In this document: one piece after another, positions 26,358 to 34,645 of the stretch
How the letters are laid out: each line of letters opens with the position of its first letter
Numbering within the stretch: the first letter of the stretch is position 1
NCBI GenBank assembly: GCA_030267325.1
Contig: JAJDJS010000026.1
Coordinates: 1 to 35,604, forward strand
DNA: 35,604 nucleotides
Source of the DNA: Desulfosarcina sp. OttesenSCG-928-A07
GTDB lineage: Bacteria > Desulfobacterota > Desulfobacteria > Desulfobacterales > Desulfosarcinaceae
Direction of reading: 5' to 3'
Program-made: the position numbers and the translations under genes
The notes under the pieces: generated by a model
The model's database searches: none
What the model was told of the DNA's origin: nothing
Seen by the model: the letters and a program-made list of their open reading frames with translations, nothing else

Positions 26358-27386
26358 TTACCAGGTCACACTCATCATGGAACAATTGAGACCACTTCCG
26401 ATGCCCATCAGGGCAACATGGTTTCCCGGTCGAATCCGACCGGATTCATCGGCCTGGGCAAGAGTAATGGGCACAGCAGCCGGGCCTATGTTTCCCAGTG
26501 TGGGGAAGTTGAGGTGGTGTTTTTCAGGGGAAAGCCCCAGTTTTTCATTCAGGACATCCATGTTCCGCTGGCTGACCTGGTGAGGAATATAAGTGTCGAT
26601 TTCTTCATCGCTCCAGTGGGCCAGGGATTCACAGGCCAGATCCCACGTCTTTCGTGCAAGCGCCACACCGAAAAGCATCACTTTTGATGCATCGGCAATC
26701 ATCTGATCCGGTTGTCCCAGACACAGGCGACTGTGCTCAGTGGAAGAAAGGGTCACCGCGCCGTTGATCCGATGACTTCGGGTAGACAGTTTACCTTTAC
26801 AGACAATCATGGCGACCGCGCCGGAGCCAAGGGTGAGGGTGGCAAACTCATCCCGAAATTCTGTCGGCGCGGCGTCCGGACGGCATAACCGATCCAGCGT
26901 GGCCTCCACCACGATGCGGGAATTTTCCCCATCCACAATCAGACCATAATCCACAAACCCCGCGTCAATCATCAACCCCACGCTGGCCATGGCATTCATG
27001 AATCCCAGACACGCATTTCCGATATCATAACTCTGGCACTGGCTGGAAAGCCTCAGGTTGCCGTGGACCAGACTGGCAACAGACGGCTCGATATAATCCT
27101 TTGACACGGAAGTGCTGATCAGGATTCCAATGGCATCGCGGGAAATCCCGCTTCGGGAAAGCACTTTTTCCGCGGCCAGGGTGGCCACGTCACTGGCCTG
27201 CTGGTCCGGGTTCCAGAACCGGCGCTCACGGATTCCCGTCAGGCCCTGGAGAATGCCGGGCTTCATGCCTGCCTTTGAAAGAACATTTACAAGCCGGGAT
27301 TCAATTTCCGATGAAGTGACCACGGTTTCCGGAAGCACATATTCCACCGCTTCAATCGCCACATCGTTAAAAAACAGGGGTATCAT
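26358..27386 (-). CDS. OleA-like 3-oxoacyl-ACP synthase III family protein
   Basis: A thiolase-fold condensing enzyme. The 342-residue sequence matches OleA, which joins two fatty acyl-CoA chains head to head, better than FabH. The nucleophile cysteine is in IGNACLGFMNAM (Cys126), with His269 in IPHQVSQRN and Asn299 in LGNIGPAAVP. VSKDYIEPSVAS holds the glutamate (Glu100) at the place of Glu117 in Xanthomonas OleA. The ending GIGSGLNCSMM is also OleA-like. AAGGA ahead of the ATG supports the start. No oleB, oleC or oleD is near, so hydrocarbon synthesis is only a possibility. FabH-like or other non-decarboxylating condensation cannot be excluded. Confidence 0.82.
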   Translation of the reverse strand: MIPLFFNDVAIEAVEYVLPETVVTSSEIESRLVNVLSKAGMKPGILQGLTGIRERRFWNPDQQASDVATLAAEKVLSRSGISRDAIGILISTSVSKDYIEPSVASLVHGNLRLSSQCQSYDIGNACLGFMNAMASVGLMIDAGFVDYGLIVDGENSRIVVEATLDRLCRPDAAPTEFRDEFATLTLGSGAVAMIVCKGKLSTRSHRINGAVTLSSTEHSRLCLGQPDQMIADASKVMLFGVALARKTWDLACESLAHWSDEEIDTYIPHQVSQRNMDVLNEKLGLSPEKHHLNFPTLGNIGPAAVPITLAQADESGRIRPGNHVALMGIGSGLNCSMMSVTW

Positions 27387-27467
27387 GGTATTTTCCTTCC
27401 AAGAAAATAAAACCGTTCATACCATGATTGGCACGATGGCTGAAAAAGAAATATCCGGAAACGGCAT

Positions 27468-27515
27468 AAAAAAACCGGGCATTATCCCTGAACAGGAAAA
27501 ATGCCCGATTTTTTC
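27468..27515 (-). terminator. Intrinsic terminator of the cold-shock gene
   Basis: CGGGCATT (27476-27483) and AATGCCCG (27500-27507) form a clean hairpin with A- and T-runs on both flanks. It lies 17 bases past the cold-shock stop on the minus strand. The flanking T-run on both sides would allow it to work in either direction. Confidence 0.85.
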
Positions 27516-27531
27516 GTTAAAAAAGTAGGTG

Positions 27532-27735
27532 TCAGGTTGTTTTTTTTACATTTTTTGCCTCTGGACCACGATCGCTTTCTTCCACGTCAAAAATGACCAC
27601 ATCCCCTTCTGACAATGTTTTGAAGCCAGGCATGTCGATGGCAGAAAAGTGTACAAAAATATCTCGCCCTTGTTCTTCGTTAATAAAGCCGTACCCTTTT
27701 TTGTCATTGAACCATTTTACTGTTCCGTTCGCCAA
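27532..27735 (-). CDS. csp: Cold-shock protein with TTG start
   Basis: A CspA-type RNA- and DNA-binding protein of 67 residues, an RNA chaperone acting in translation. The RNP1 motif is KGYGFINEE and RNP2 is [20 protein letters not shown] is the family opening. I chose the TTG at 27735-27733, where the family begins (MANGTVKWF), because AGGAGG is exactly eight bases ahead (27749-27744). No ATG or GTG is near. An in-frame extension to 27819 would be leader. A promoter at 27909-27937 gives an untranslated leader of about 165 bases, as in known cspA genes, where the leader senses temperature. Confidence 0.93.
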   Translation of the reverse strand: MANGTVKWFNDKKGYGFINEEQGRDIFVHFSAIDMPGFKTLSEGDVVIFDVEESDRGPEAKNVKKTT

Positions 27736-27908
27736 AACACAGACCTCCTCTTTCCCCTCTTGAGCTTTCGCTTGAATGATCGGAAGTATAGTACGTCCTT
27801 TTTTCAGACGCAAACGCAACGCTACAGGTGGATCTGGTACTGGATCTGATATTAAAAATTTGACGGGTCGTTGTTTTCTAATAAGAAAAATAATGAAAGT
27901 AAGAACGA

Positions 27909-27937
27909 TTTAAAGAAAAAATATACTTCCTGTCAAG
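27909..27937 (-). promoter_or_regulatory. Candidate promoter of the cold-shock gene
   Basis: On the minus strand TTGACA (27937-27932) and TTAAAT (27914-27909) are separated by 17 bases. Both boxes are close to consensus. The distance to the TTG start leaves a leader of about 165 bases. Confidence 0.6.
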
Positions 27938-27976
27938 AGAAAACAACGGCAAAAAAAGGCCCGACTTCTCTTGACA
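27932..27976. repeat. 11-bp inverted repeat carrying mirrored -35 boxes
   Basis: TGTCAAGAGAA (27932-27942) and TTCTCTTGACA (27966-27976) are perfect inverted copies separated by 23 bases. Each contains a TTGACA, facing outwards. The right copy has TAAAAT 16 bases further at 27993-27998, so a plus-strand promoter could exist, but no plus-strand gene follows. Confidence 0.6.
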
Positions 27977-28123
27977 TGCATATATCTCACAATAAAATCA
28001 GCTTATTATAAAAGAATCGGTGCATATATAAAGAATCTGTTCCTTCTTTTTTATCCATCGGACAGAAGACAACAGTATATAGGTAGAAAATGGGAATTGT
28101 CTTCTCCATGTTGTGTCCCACAG

Positions 28124-28786
28124 TTAAAATCCCAAGGATCCCCCGATCAGAAAAATGCTGATATCGGTCATCATGGGGCGTCGATGCAGAATCGTGGTCA
28201 CACGGCAAATACGTTGGGGGGAAGAACAGTCGGAACAGACACCGGTTTCCGCGCAAGGGGTTTTCAGATCCAGGCTTTTTGCCCGCATGGGTGCTGCTAT
28301 CTGGGGTACCCGCCTGAGAGCGCTTTCCAGATCCGGTGTCACCTTGTTCATTCCGGCAACAAGGATGACTTTGGGGCACCCAAAGGTCATGGCATTGGTT
28401 CTGTTGCCCACACCATCCACATTGACAATTTCACCGGTAACGGAAATAGCGTTGGCACTGCATATAAAACAATCACAACGTCCCTGGTCCAGACGGATGG
28501 AAAGATCGGCAGATGCGTTTAAACCGAGCTGCCAATGGTCATGAATGATTTTTCCCTGGGACATAAGTGCGTCAACGATGCCCAGACTGCGGGTCGTGCT
28601 GGATCCGCCGAACCCGAAGGAAGAAAAAGGTGCTGCCATCTGCAATATGGCGGATACGGCAGATTCGGCATCCGGATGGTAGTGGGCATCAAAATCATGG
28701 TGAAGGAGATTGCCCACGCAGCGGTTTGCGGTTTTTTCCCAAACCCAGGATTCATATGCGGCGTTATCCATGTTTCGCATATCCAT
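28124..28786 (-). CDS. LUD-domain protein (LutC/YkgG-like)
   Basis: A second LUD (DUF162) protein in this window, distant from the lut genes. The 220 residues carry FGFGGSSTTRSLGIVDALM near the N-terminus, NAISVTGEIVNVDGVGNR in the middle and the Cys pattern CAETGVCSDCSSP near the C-terminus, which is a known feature of the lone LUD family. The role is not known; these proteins are often called lactate utilisation proteins without test. The start is uncertain: ATG 28786 has a weak ribosome-binding site, and ATG codons a few codons on (MRNMDNAAYESW) are alternatives. It lies 117 bases past the RseC-like gene on the same strand. Confidence 0.85.
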   Translation of the reverse strand: MDMRNMDNAAYESWVWEKTANRCVGNLLHHDFDAHYHPDAESAVSAILQMAAPFSSFGFGGSSTTRSLGIVDALMSQGKIIHDHWQLGLNASADLSIRLDQGRCDCFICSANAISVTGEIVNVDGVGNRTNAMTFGCPKVILVAGMNKVTPDLESALRRVPQIAAPMRAKSLDLKTPCAETGVCSDCSSPQRICRVTTILHRRPMMTDISIFLIGGSLGF

Positions 28787-28903
28787 GGTTTCACACTTTC
28801 AAAAAAGGCGGAAAATAATAGAAACAAGAATCGTACCCACCACACGGCCCCTGTCATCGGATGGGCTTACGGCAGACGAACAAAAAATACCGGAAAAAGA
28901 CCG

Positions 28904-29389
28904 CTAGTGCGGTTCCTCACCCGAAGCATCGGGCGGAAGAGGCTCAGACCACCTGATTTTGATGATTTCAGGCTTGTAATTGGTGTTGTGGGCAAGCAGA
29001 CGATCCATCATCCGGATAATGAAAAAAGCCACCCCAAAGGCGGAAAATGCCATAATGGCCGCCATGACCGACGGATCGCTGCCTTTTATACCGGCGATAT
29101 GCTGCCCGAGAAAAGCGCCGGCAACCATGCAGAGAACCGGAAAAAGATAGAGCAAAAAGGCGGCCTTCACAAAAGATCCGGTTTTAATGCGAAGCAGAAC
29201 CCGGTCTCCGGGTTTGGCATGGGCGGTGTTAATGGCCTCCACCTCCATTTCCATACCACCCTCACCCATACGGCAGGAATCCTTGGAAGAGCAGGATTCG
29301 CAGGCACTGGAGCGGACCGTCCGAACCCGGGCAGTCCCGGCTCTGCCGTCTTTTTCAACCGTCAGAACAACACCTTCTTCAGTGGCCAT
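28904..29389 (-). CDS. RseC/MucC-family membrane protein
   Basis: A 161-residue membrane protein of the SoxR-reducing/RseC family. The N-terminal cytoplasmic part has the Cys cluster CESCSSKDSC (about residues 30-39), as in RseC, and two hydrophobic segments follow at about 75-95 (FVKAAFLLYLFPVLCMVAGA) and 108-127. In other bacteria RseC works with Rnf-type complexes to reduce the iron-sulfur cluster of SoxR. Here it lies downstream of an RnfB-type gene, separated by 192 bases and a terminator. That supports a link to the Rnf-like protein. Confidence 0.85.
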   Translation of the reverse strand: MATEEGVVLTVEKDGRAGTARVRTVRSSACESCSSKDSCRMGEGGMEMEVEAINTAHAKPGDRVLLRIKTGSFVKAAFLLYLFPVLCMVAGAFLGQHIAGIKGSDPSVMAAIMAFSAFGVAFFIIRMMDRLLAHNTNYKPEIIKIRWSEPLPPDASGEEPH

Positions 29390-29465
29390 TGATTGAGACG
29401 ATCTCCGGTTTTCAGGCTATTGGAAAAGATTCAGGAGCGTTGCGGAAATCCTTATACCCAGCCGT

Positions 29466-29511
29466 CCAGAAAAATTTTCCCTCTCCCCATTCGTTCTTTT
29501 AGGGGAGAGGG
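29466..29511 (-). terminator. Intrinsic terminator after the rnfB-like gene
   Basis: CCCTCTCCCC (29479-29488) pairs perfectly with GGGGAGAGGG (29502-29511) around a 13-base loop. Read on the minus strand, AAAATTTTT follows the stem. It lies 70 bases after the rnfB-like stop. Confidence 0.8.
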
Positions 29512-29581
29512 ATGTTAGATCAGACACCATCATTACGAACGATCAGAAATTCCGAGAAGTGACAACGCACCTTGTGCTTTC

Positions 29582-31636
29582 TCAGGCGTTGACACTTTCC
29601 CGAATCTGTTCCAGGGGCTGCTGCCCGGTATGCTGGTAACAGATGAGGCCGCAATTCAGACACCGGCCCGCTTCTTTGCAGGCCGCTTTTTCGTCATAGC
29701 CTTTTTCTATTTCGTCAAATTGCTCAAGGTCATGGTTACAAACCACAGGCATGGCCTCCCGCGGAAGAGGCGCGACAGTTTCCACATGATCCACATTCTG
29801 GATGACGATTCCGGGTTTGAGGACATTTTCCGGCAAATCCAGCGGAATCTGGTAAAGAAGCTTGTGCAGGGTAGTGGCAGCCCGGCGGCCGGCACCAATG
29901 GCCCGGATAGCAGCGCTGAAATCCGTCAGATCATCGCCCTTGGCAAAAATCCCCGCCTGGTCAGCCATATCCGCTCGCTTGTAGGGTGGAACCGCAGTCC
30001 ATTCAGATGTGACAACAGCTTCTTCGCCGCCTTCCACTACCGGATGAGCAAATATCAATTCCGGAAACCGGCCGGCAGCAAAAACCAGGGTCTGTGCCGG
30101 AAGGGTGGCGACATGGCCGGTTGCGGTATCCAATACGTCAACAGCGGAAAGGGCTTTGCCGTCTCCGGAAAGACGGATCACACCGTGACCGACCAATACC
30201 GTTGCCCCGGCTTTGGTCAGGGCAGAAACCACCGTCGGATCTGGCATGCCATTAAGAATAAAGGTTACGGTTTTGGCACCCAGGGCTTTGACTTTTTCCA
30301 GGGCCTCTTTGGCAACAGTATCTCCGCCCACGATCACGGTGTTTGATCCACAGTTCACCGTACCATGGCCGGGTTTTCCAGACCGGAACACATCCAGCAG
30401 CAGGAAGCTGCCGGGAATGGGCGTTTCAACGAATTTTTCAGCGCCCCGGGAAAGCCGGCTGTCCCATCCACCGGTGGCCAGGAAAACCGCTTCAAATCCA
30501 TCACTCAGTAAATCCGTCACGCTCACGTCTTTTCCCAGCATCTTGCCGGTGCGGAACTCAACGCCCATTTCCGCAATACCGTCAATGTCCCACTGGAGAA
30601 TTTCCCGGGGGAGCCGGTACCGGGCAATGGCTGAAGTGAGAAGGCCGCCCAGCGTATCGGTGCCTTCAAAAACCGTGGCCGCATGGCCGAGCCGGGCCGA
30701 GAAAAAGGCTGCGGACAACCCCTGCACACCACCGCCCACAACCGCGATCCGGCGGCCGGTATCCGGCGCCTTGAAGGGCAGAATCCGTTGTTTTTGGGTA
30801 CGTTCGTAATCAGCAGCAAAGCGTTTGAGGGCGTTGATGGCCACGGGCTCGTCCACATATTTCCGGCGGCAGTCGGTTTCACAGGGCCGCGGACAGATTC
30901 TGCCGATGACCGTGGGAAAGGGGTTGCGCTCCTTGATGGTCTGAACCGCGCCGTGATAATCGTGTTCGTTGATCTGCTCAATATAGCGGCTGATGTTGAT
31001 GCCCGCCGGACAGGCCCGCTGACAGGGGGTGGTGCAGTCTTCTGTGGTGTATTCTTTGAAGATGCGGCGGGTCACCGAGGAAAGGGTGATGATGTGTTTC
31101 GGGCAGACCCGTTCACAGGTGCCGCAGCCTGTACATTTGGCTTCATTGACCACGGGAAGCCCTTTGGGGCCCATGACAATGGCGTCAAACGGACAGGCCG
31201 CCGCGCAGGTTCCCAGACCCAGACAGCCGATGTTACAGACCTTCATGCCGCCGGAGAGAAGCGCCGCCGCCCGGCAGTCCTTCAGGCCGTTGTACTGGTA
31301 TTTTACATCCGCATCCTGCACCCCGTAGGTGCATCCGGGAAGGGCGATATCCGGTTCTTTGGCTTCCACACTGACCCCGAGAATCGTGGCAATGGCCTCA
31401 GCAACCTCAGCTCCGGCCGCCACACAGGAGTTGGGCGATGCTTTTCCCGCCACAATGGCCTCGGCATTGGCGCTGCATCCGGGAAGCCCGCACCCACCGC
31501 AGTTGGCACCGGGCAACGCTGCTTCAACCGCTTCGATTTTGGGGTCCACATAGACATAAAAAACCTTGGAGGCCACGGCCAAACCAAGTCCCACAACGAG
31601 TCCCAGTATTCCCATGAGAATAATCGCAATGATCAT
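29582..31636 (-). CDS. rnfB: RnfB fused to a GltD-like NAD(P)H/FAD oxidoreductase
   Basis: A 684-residue fusion. The N-terminus is RnfB: a membrane anchor (1-28), the 4Fe-4S site Cys46, 49, 54 and 71, then ferredoxin motifs CNIGCLGLGTCAAACP (134-149) and CTGCGTCERVCP (168-179). From about residue 200 it is like the small subunit of glutamate synthase, with CTTPCQRACPAGINISRYIE, NPFPTVIGRICPRPCETDC, the FAD loop VVGGGVQGLSAAFFSARLG near 295 and IVGGDTVAKEAL near 430. A last Cys pair (CLNCGLICY) closes the protein. It should let electrons pass between NAD(P)H and a membrane Rnf-type or similar ferredoxin path. Other rnf genes are absent from the window. Confidence 0.88.
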   Translation of the reverse strand: MIIAIILMGILGLVVGLGLAVASKVFYVYVDPKIEAVEAALPGANCGGCGLPGCSANAEAIVAGKASPNSCVAAGAEVAEAIATILGVSVEAKEPDIALPGCTYGVQDADVKYQYNGLKDCRAAALLSGGMKVCNIGCLGLGTCAAACPFDAIVMGPKGLPVVNEAKCTGCGTCERVCPKHIITLSSVTRRIFKEYTTEDCTTPCQRACPAGINISRYIEQINEHDYHGAVQTIKERNPFPTVIGRICPRPCETDCRRKYVDEPVAINALKRFAADYERTQKQRILPFKAPDTGRRIAVVGGGVQGLSAAFFSARLGHAATVFEGTDTLGGLLTSAIARYRLPREILQWDIDGIAEMGVEFRTGKMLGKDVSVTDLLSDGFEAVFLATGGWDSRLSRGAEKFVETPIPGSFLLLDVFRSGKPGHGTVNCGSNTVIVGGDTVAKEALEKVKALGAKTVTFILNGMPDPTVVSALTKAGATVLVGHGVIRLSGDGKALSAVDVLDTATGHVATLPAQTLVFAAGRFPELIFAHPVVEGGEEAVVTSEWTAVPPYKRADMADQAGIFAKGDDLTDFSAAIRAIGAGRRAATTLHKLLYQIPLDLPENVLKPGIVIQNVDHVETVAPLPREAMPVVCNHDLEQFDEIEKGYDEKAACKEAGRCLNCGLICYQHTGQQPLEQIRESVNA

Positions 31637-31711
31637 ATTTTTGCTCCCGCTTGAAAAAATAAGGATCGGCTGTCTGAAAACAGGCTGATGCCTGGGTTTG
31701 TGCGTTTGCTG

Positions 31712-32065
31712 CTACCAGGACCCGTCGAGTCCCCGAATGCCGTTCATATAAAGCCGGCCGCAGGCGACAAACAAGGAGTATCGGGTTACCATAAGCGGAA
31801 TATCAAATGATTTTGCCATATCGGAAAATTCTGGGGGTGGCACTTTACCCCGGACAATAACAATTCCGCCCAGGCCGACAATGGTTGCCGTACGGATCAC
31901 ATGGTCTGTGGTAACGCCGGTCAACAAAATGGATCCTTTGGCTGCAGCGGCCAATACATCTTCCATCAGGTCTGCCGCCCCACCGCCCACGATAACCCTG
32001 TCCAGGTGTGATTCCCCGCACAGCATATCAGCTTTAAGAATAGCTTGAACTTCCGAAATTTTCAT
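31712..32065 (-). CDS. DRTGG-domain protein
   Basis: A small protein of 117 residues made only of a DRTGG-like domain, seen here as LLTGVTTDHVIRTATIVGLGGIVIVRGK and the opening MKISEVQAILKADML. The domain also occurs in phosphotransacetylases and near hydrogenase or electron-bifurcating genes, where it may bind a nucleotide. Its function here is unknown. It starts the minus-strand run ahead of the RnfB fusion, 75 bases away, and could regulate or sense for it. Ribosome-binding signals for the ATG at 32065 are weak. Confidence 0.7.
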   Translation of the reverse strand: MKISEVQAILKADMLCGESHLDRVIVGGGAADLMEDVLAAAAKGSILLTGVTTDHVIRTATIVGLGGIVIVRGKVPPPEFSDMAKSFDIPLMVTRYSLFVACGRLYMNGIRGLDGSW

Positions 32066-32376
32066 TGGTCTCGATCATCAATCGGGAAATCAGGTATAAA
32101 AACGCAAACTGATTCTGGGTTATGGCTTTAATTAAAGATTAACCGTTGCCGGAATACGCTTGATCATCCAGCACACATATTCATAATCACCGAAAATGTC
32201 AACGCCATCGTCTCTGCCAAGCGCCGACCGGACGATCCTTGACGCCATATCATCGCTGCTCTATAAAAATGCGATGAACATCGGTTTCCCGCACAGCAGC
32301 GGCAAGTTTTTCGCTGTTTTCATCCCGCCAGCCGGTATGCGCGGCTTTTTCTCGTCAAAATAAACAAAGGCGGACC
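32066..32376. other. Intergenic region with possible gene remnants
   Basis: Between the divergent DRTGG and phosphorylase genes. On the minus strand MASRIVRSALGRDDGVDIF (from ATG 32248 to a stop at 32132) and, in another frame upstream, GWRDENSEKLAAAVRETD look like pieces of one decayed gene. On the plus strand an open frame 32196-32363 overlaps. I could not assign any of them. The AAGGCGG at about 32365-32372 serves the phosphorylase start. Confidence 0.35.
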
Positions 32377-33216
32377 ATGCCCAACATGATCAAAAAAGTC
32401 AATGAAGCGGTACACTTCCTCAAACAAAAATTACCTTTTGCTCCCCTTGTCGGCGTGATCACCGGCACCGGACTTCGGGATGCCATGGGACCGCTGACCC
32501 CTTCCGTCACTCTGAATTACGGCAGTATCCCCCATTTTCCGGTTTCCACAGTGGTCAGTCATGCGGGACATCTCATTGCCGGTCTGCTGGATGGCCATCC
32601 TGTCCTCGTGATGCAGGGACGCTTTCATTTATATGAAGGCTACACCCCGGCCCAGGTTTCCTTTCCGGTCCGGGTCATGCAGGAACTGGGCATCCGCAAT
32701 CTCATTGTCTCCAATGCGGCCGGCGGCATTACCCCCTTTCTTGCCCCGGGCGATCTCATGATGATCACAGACCATATTAATCTGACGGGCGAAAATCCCC
32801 TGACCGGACCCAATGTGGATGCCTGGGGCCCCCGGTTTCCAGATATGACAACCGCCTGGCACCCGGATTTGATGGCCTGTTGCCGCCGGGCCGCCGGTCT
32901 TCTGGGTGAATCCTTAAAGGCCGGTGTTTATGCCGGACTGCGCGGACCGTCTCTGGAAACACCGGCTGAAATCCGGTTTTTGAAAACCATCGGCGCTGAT
33001 GCGGTGGGACTTTCCACCCTGATGGAGGTCATTGCCGCTGTTCATGGCGGAATCCGGGTGCTGGGCCTTTCCGTGATTACCAATCTCAATGATCCGGACC
33101 ATCCCCATCCAGCGTCCCTGGAGGCGATTGTGGATGCGGCAAACCAGGCTGCGCCGCGGCTGGGCCGTCTGATCCGGGGCGTTATCCATGAAATCCACAG
33201 AAAGGACCCATCGTGA
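32377..33216 (+). CDS. punA: Purine nucleoside phosphorylase (PNP/MTAP family)
   Basis: Splits a purine nucleoside with phosphate into a base and a sugar-1-phosphate. The 279 residues have the PNP-family landmarks GVITGTGLRDAMG, the phosphate-site sequence GRFHLYEGYTPAQVSFPVRV and NAAGGI, LRGPSLETPAE and GADAVGLSTLMEVIAA. In the base-binding loop TNLNDP the asparagine takes the place used by 6-oxopurine-specific PNPs; methylthioadenosine phosphorylases have Asp in that place. This suggests inosine- or guanosine-type substrates. The Pro usually found before the Glu in MSTVPEV is replaced (LME), which is unusual. It overlaps the next gene, a deaminase, by four bases. Confidence 0.9.
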   Translation: MPNMIKKVNEAVHFLKQKLPFAPLVGVITGTGLRDAMGPLTPSVTLNYGSIPHFPVSTVVSHAGHLIAGLLDGHPVLVMQGRFHLYEGYTPAQVSFPVRVMQELGIRNLIVSNAAGGITPFLAPGDLMMITDHINLTGENPLTGPNVDAWGPRFPDMTTAWHPDLMACCRRAAGLLGESLKAGVYAGLRGPSLETPAEIRFLKTIGADAVGLSTLMEVIAAVHGGIRVLGLSVITNLNDPDHPHPASLEAIVDAANQAAPRLGRLIRGVIHEIHRKDPS

Positions 33217-34535
33217 AAAATCCGGGAAACGTGGACCTCCTCATTACGAACGGCACGGTGATCACCCTGGATTCGGCAAATCCCATTATTTCAAGTGGCG
33301 CGGTGGCCGTGCGCGGCGATGTCATTGCGGCAGTGGGGCCATCAGGCGACTTTATCGGTGTCAATGCCAGAGAAACCCTTGACGCAAAAGGCGGCATCAT
33401 CCTGCCGGGGCTTGTGAACACCCACACCCACCTGCCTATGACCCTGTTCCGGGGACTGGCAGACGATCTGCCTTTGGAAACATGGCTGAATGACCATATT
33501 TTTCCTGCGGAAGCCCGGTTCATCACCCCGGATACCGTAAAATGGGCAACCCTTCTGGCCTGTGCGGAGATGATTTTATCCGGCACCACTTGCTGCTGTG
33601 ACGGGTATTTTTATGAAGATACAGTGGCCGCCGCGCTGGCGGAGACCGGAATGCGGGGTGTTCCCGGACAGGCGGTGATCGGATTTCCCGCGCCGGGTGT
33701 TTCCGATCCCAAAACCGGCATCGACCATGCTGTGAATTATATTCGCCAGTGGCAGGGCCGATATCCGCATATCGCGCCTTCTGTTTTGTGTCACGCTCCG
33801 TATACCTGTGATGATGATACCTTAAAAACCACCAAAGCCGCTGCCAATGACATGGGCACCCTGTTTCAGATCCATGTGGCGGAAACCCGGTTTGAGCGGG
33901 ACCAGTCCATTAAAGAAAAAGGGAAAAGTCCGGTCCAACACCTGGAGCGGCTCGGCGTTCTGGATAAAAATACCCTTCTGATCCATTGCGTGTGGCTGGA
34001 TGAAGCAGACATGGATATTGTGCAAAAGCGCGATGCAAAAGTGGCCCACTGTCCGGAAAGTAACATGAAACTGGCCTCGGGCGTGGCACCGGTTCCAGAT
34101 CTTCTGGCCCGCGGGATCTGCGTAGGACTGGGAACAGACGGCTGCGCCAGCAACAACAACCTGGATCTGTTTGCTGAAATGGATATGGCCGCCAAACTCC
34201 ACAAGGTTCATCGCCTGGACCCCACGGTAATGGATGCGGCAACGGTTTTGCGCATGGCCACCCTGGACGGTGCCAAGGCCCTTGGCATGGCGGATCGCAT
34301 CGGGTCGCTGGAGGCTGGCAAACAGGCAGACATTATTGTGGTGGACACCCGGCGCCCACACTTAACGCCGTGTTTTGATCCCTTGTCCCACCTGGTGTAT
34401 GCGGCAAGCAGCACAGATGTCCGCCATGTGCTGGTGGCCGGAAAAATGCTTATGCGTGACCGCCGGCTGCTCACCCTTGATGTGTCCGCCATCATGGATG
34501 AGGTGAATGCGATTGCGGCGTCCATTCGGTCCTGA
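33213..34535 (+). CDS. mtaD: Amidohydrolase, 5'-methylthioadenosine/S-adenosylhomocysteine deaminase type
   Basis: A zinc-dependent deaminase of 440 residues in the TrzN/AtzA/MtaD group that converts adenosine derivatives to inosine derivatives. The metal ligands are His71 and His73 in VNTHTHLPMTLFRG, His221 in FQIHVAET, His258 in LIHCVWL and Asp309 in GTDGCASNNN. Its deamination of methylthioadenosine, S-adenosylhomocysteine or 5'-deoxyadenosine is inferred from the family; substrates overlap widely. It is coupled by a four-base overlap to a 6-oxopurine phosphorylase, which fits a two-step route. Length and motifs are complete. Confidence 0.9.
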   Translation: MKNPGNVDLLITNGTVITLDSANPIISSGAVAVRGDVIAAVGPSGDFIGVNARETLDAKGGIILPGLVNTHTHLPMTLFRGLADDLPLETWLNDHIFPAEARFITPDTVKWATLLACAEMILSGTTCCCDGYFYEDTVAAALAETGMRGVPGQAVIGFPAPGVSDPKTGIDHAVNYIRQWQGRYPHIAPSVLCHAPYTCDDDTLKTTKAAANDMGTLFQIHVAETRFERDQSIKEKGKSPVQHLERLGVLDKNTLLIHCVWLDEADMDIVQKRDAKVAHCPESNMKLASGVAPVPDLLARGICVGLGTDGCASNNNLDLFAEMDMAAKLHKVHRLDPTVMDAATVLRMATLDGAKALGMADRIGSLEAGKQADIIVVDTRRPHLTPCFDPLSHLVYAASSTDVRHVLVAGKMLMRDRRLLTLDVSAIMDEVNAIAASIRS

Positions 34536-34645
34536 TCATTGAAAACAGGAGCGCCACAACTGATCCGGGACTTTAGCGCCAAGAAAATTCCATTCGCTCC
34601 CAATGGCCGGCAAACAGACTTGCACTTTGCGTATCAGAGACAGAA

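Noticed and set aside
27971..28522. Plus-strand frame antisense to the LUD gene
   Set aside because: It starts at the right-hand TTGACA repeat and mirrors the LUD coding region, so it is a shadow; only an antisense RNA, not a protein, would be plausible.
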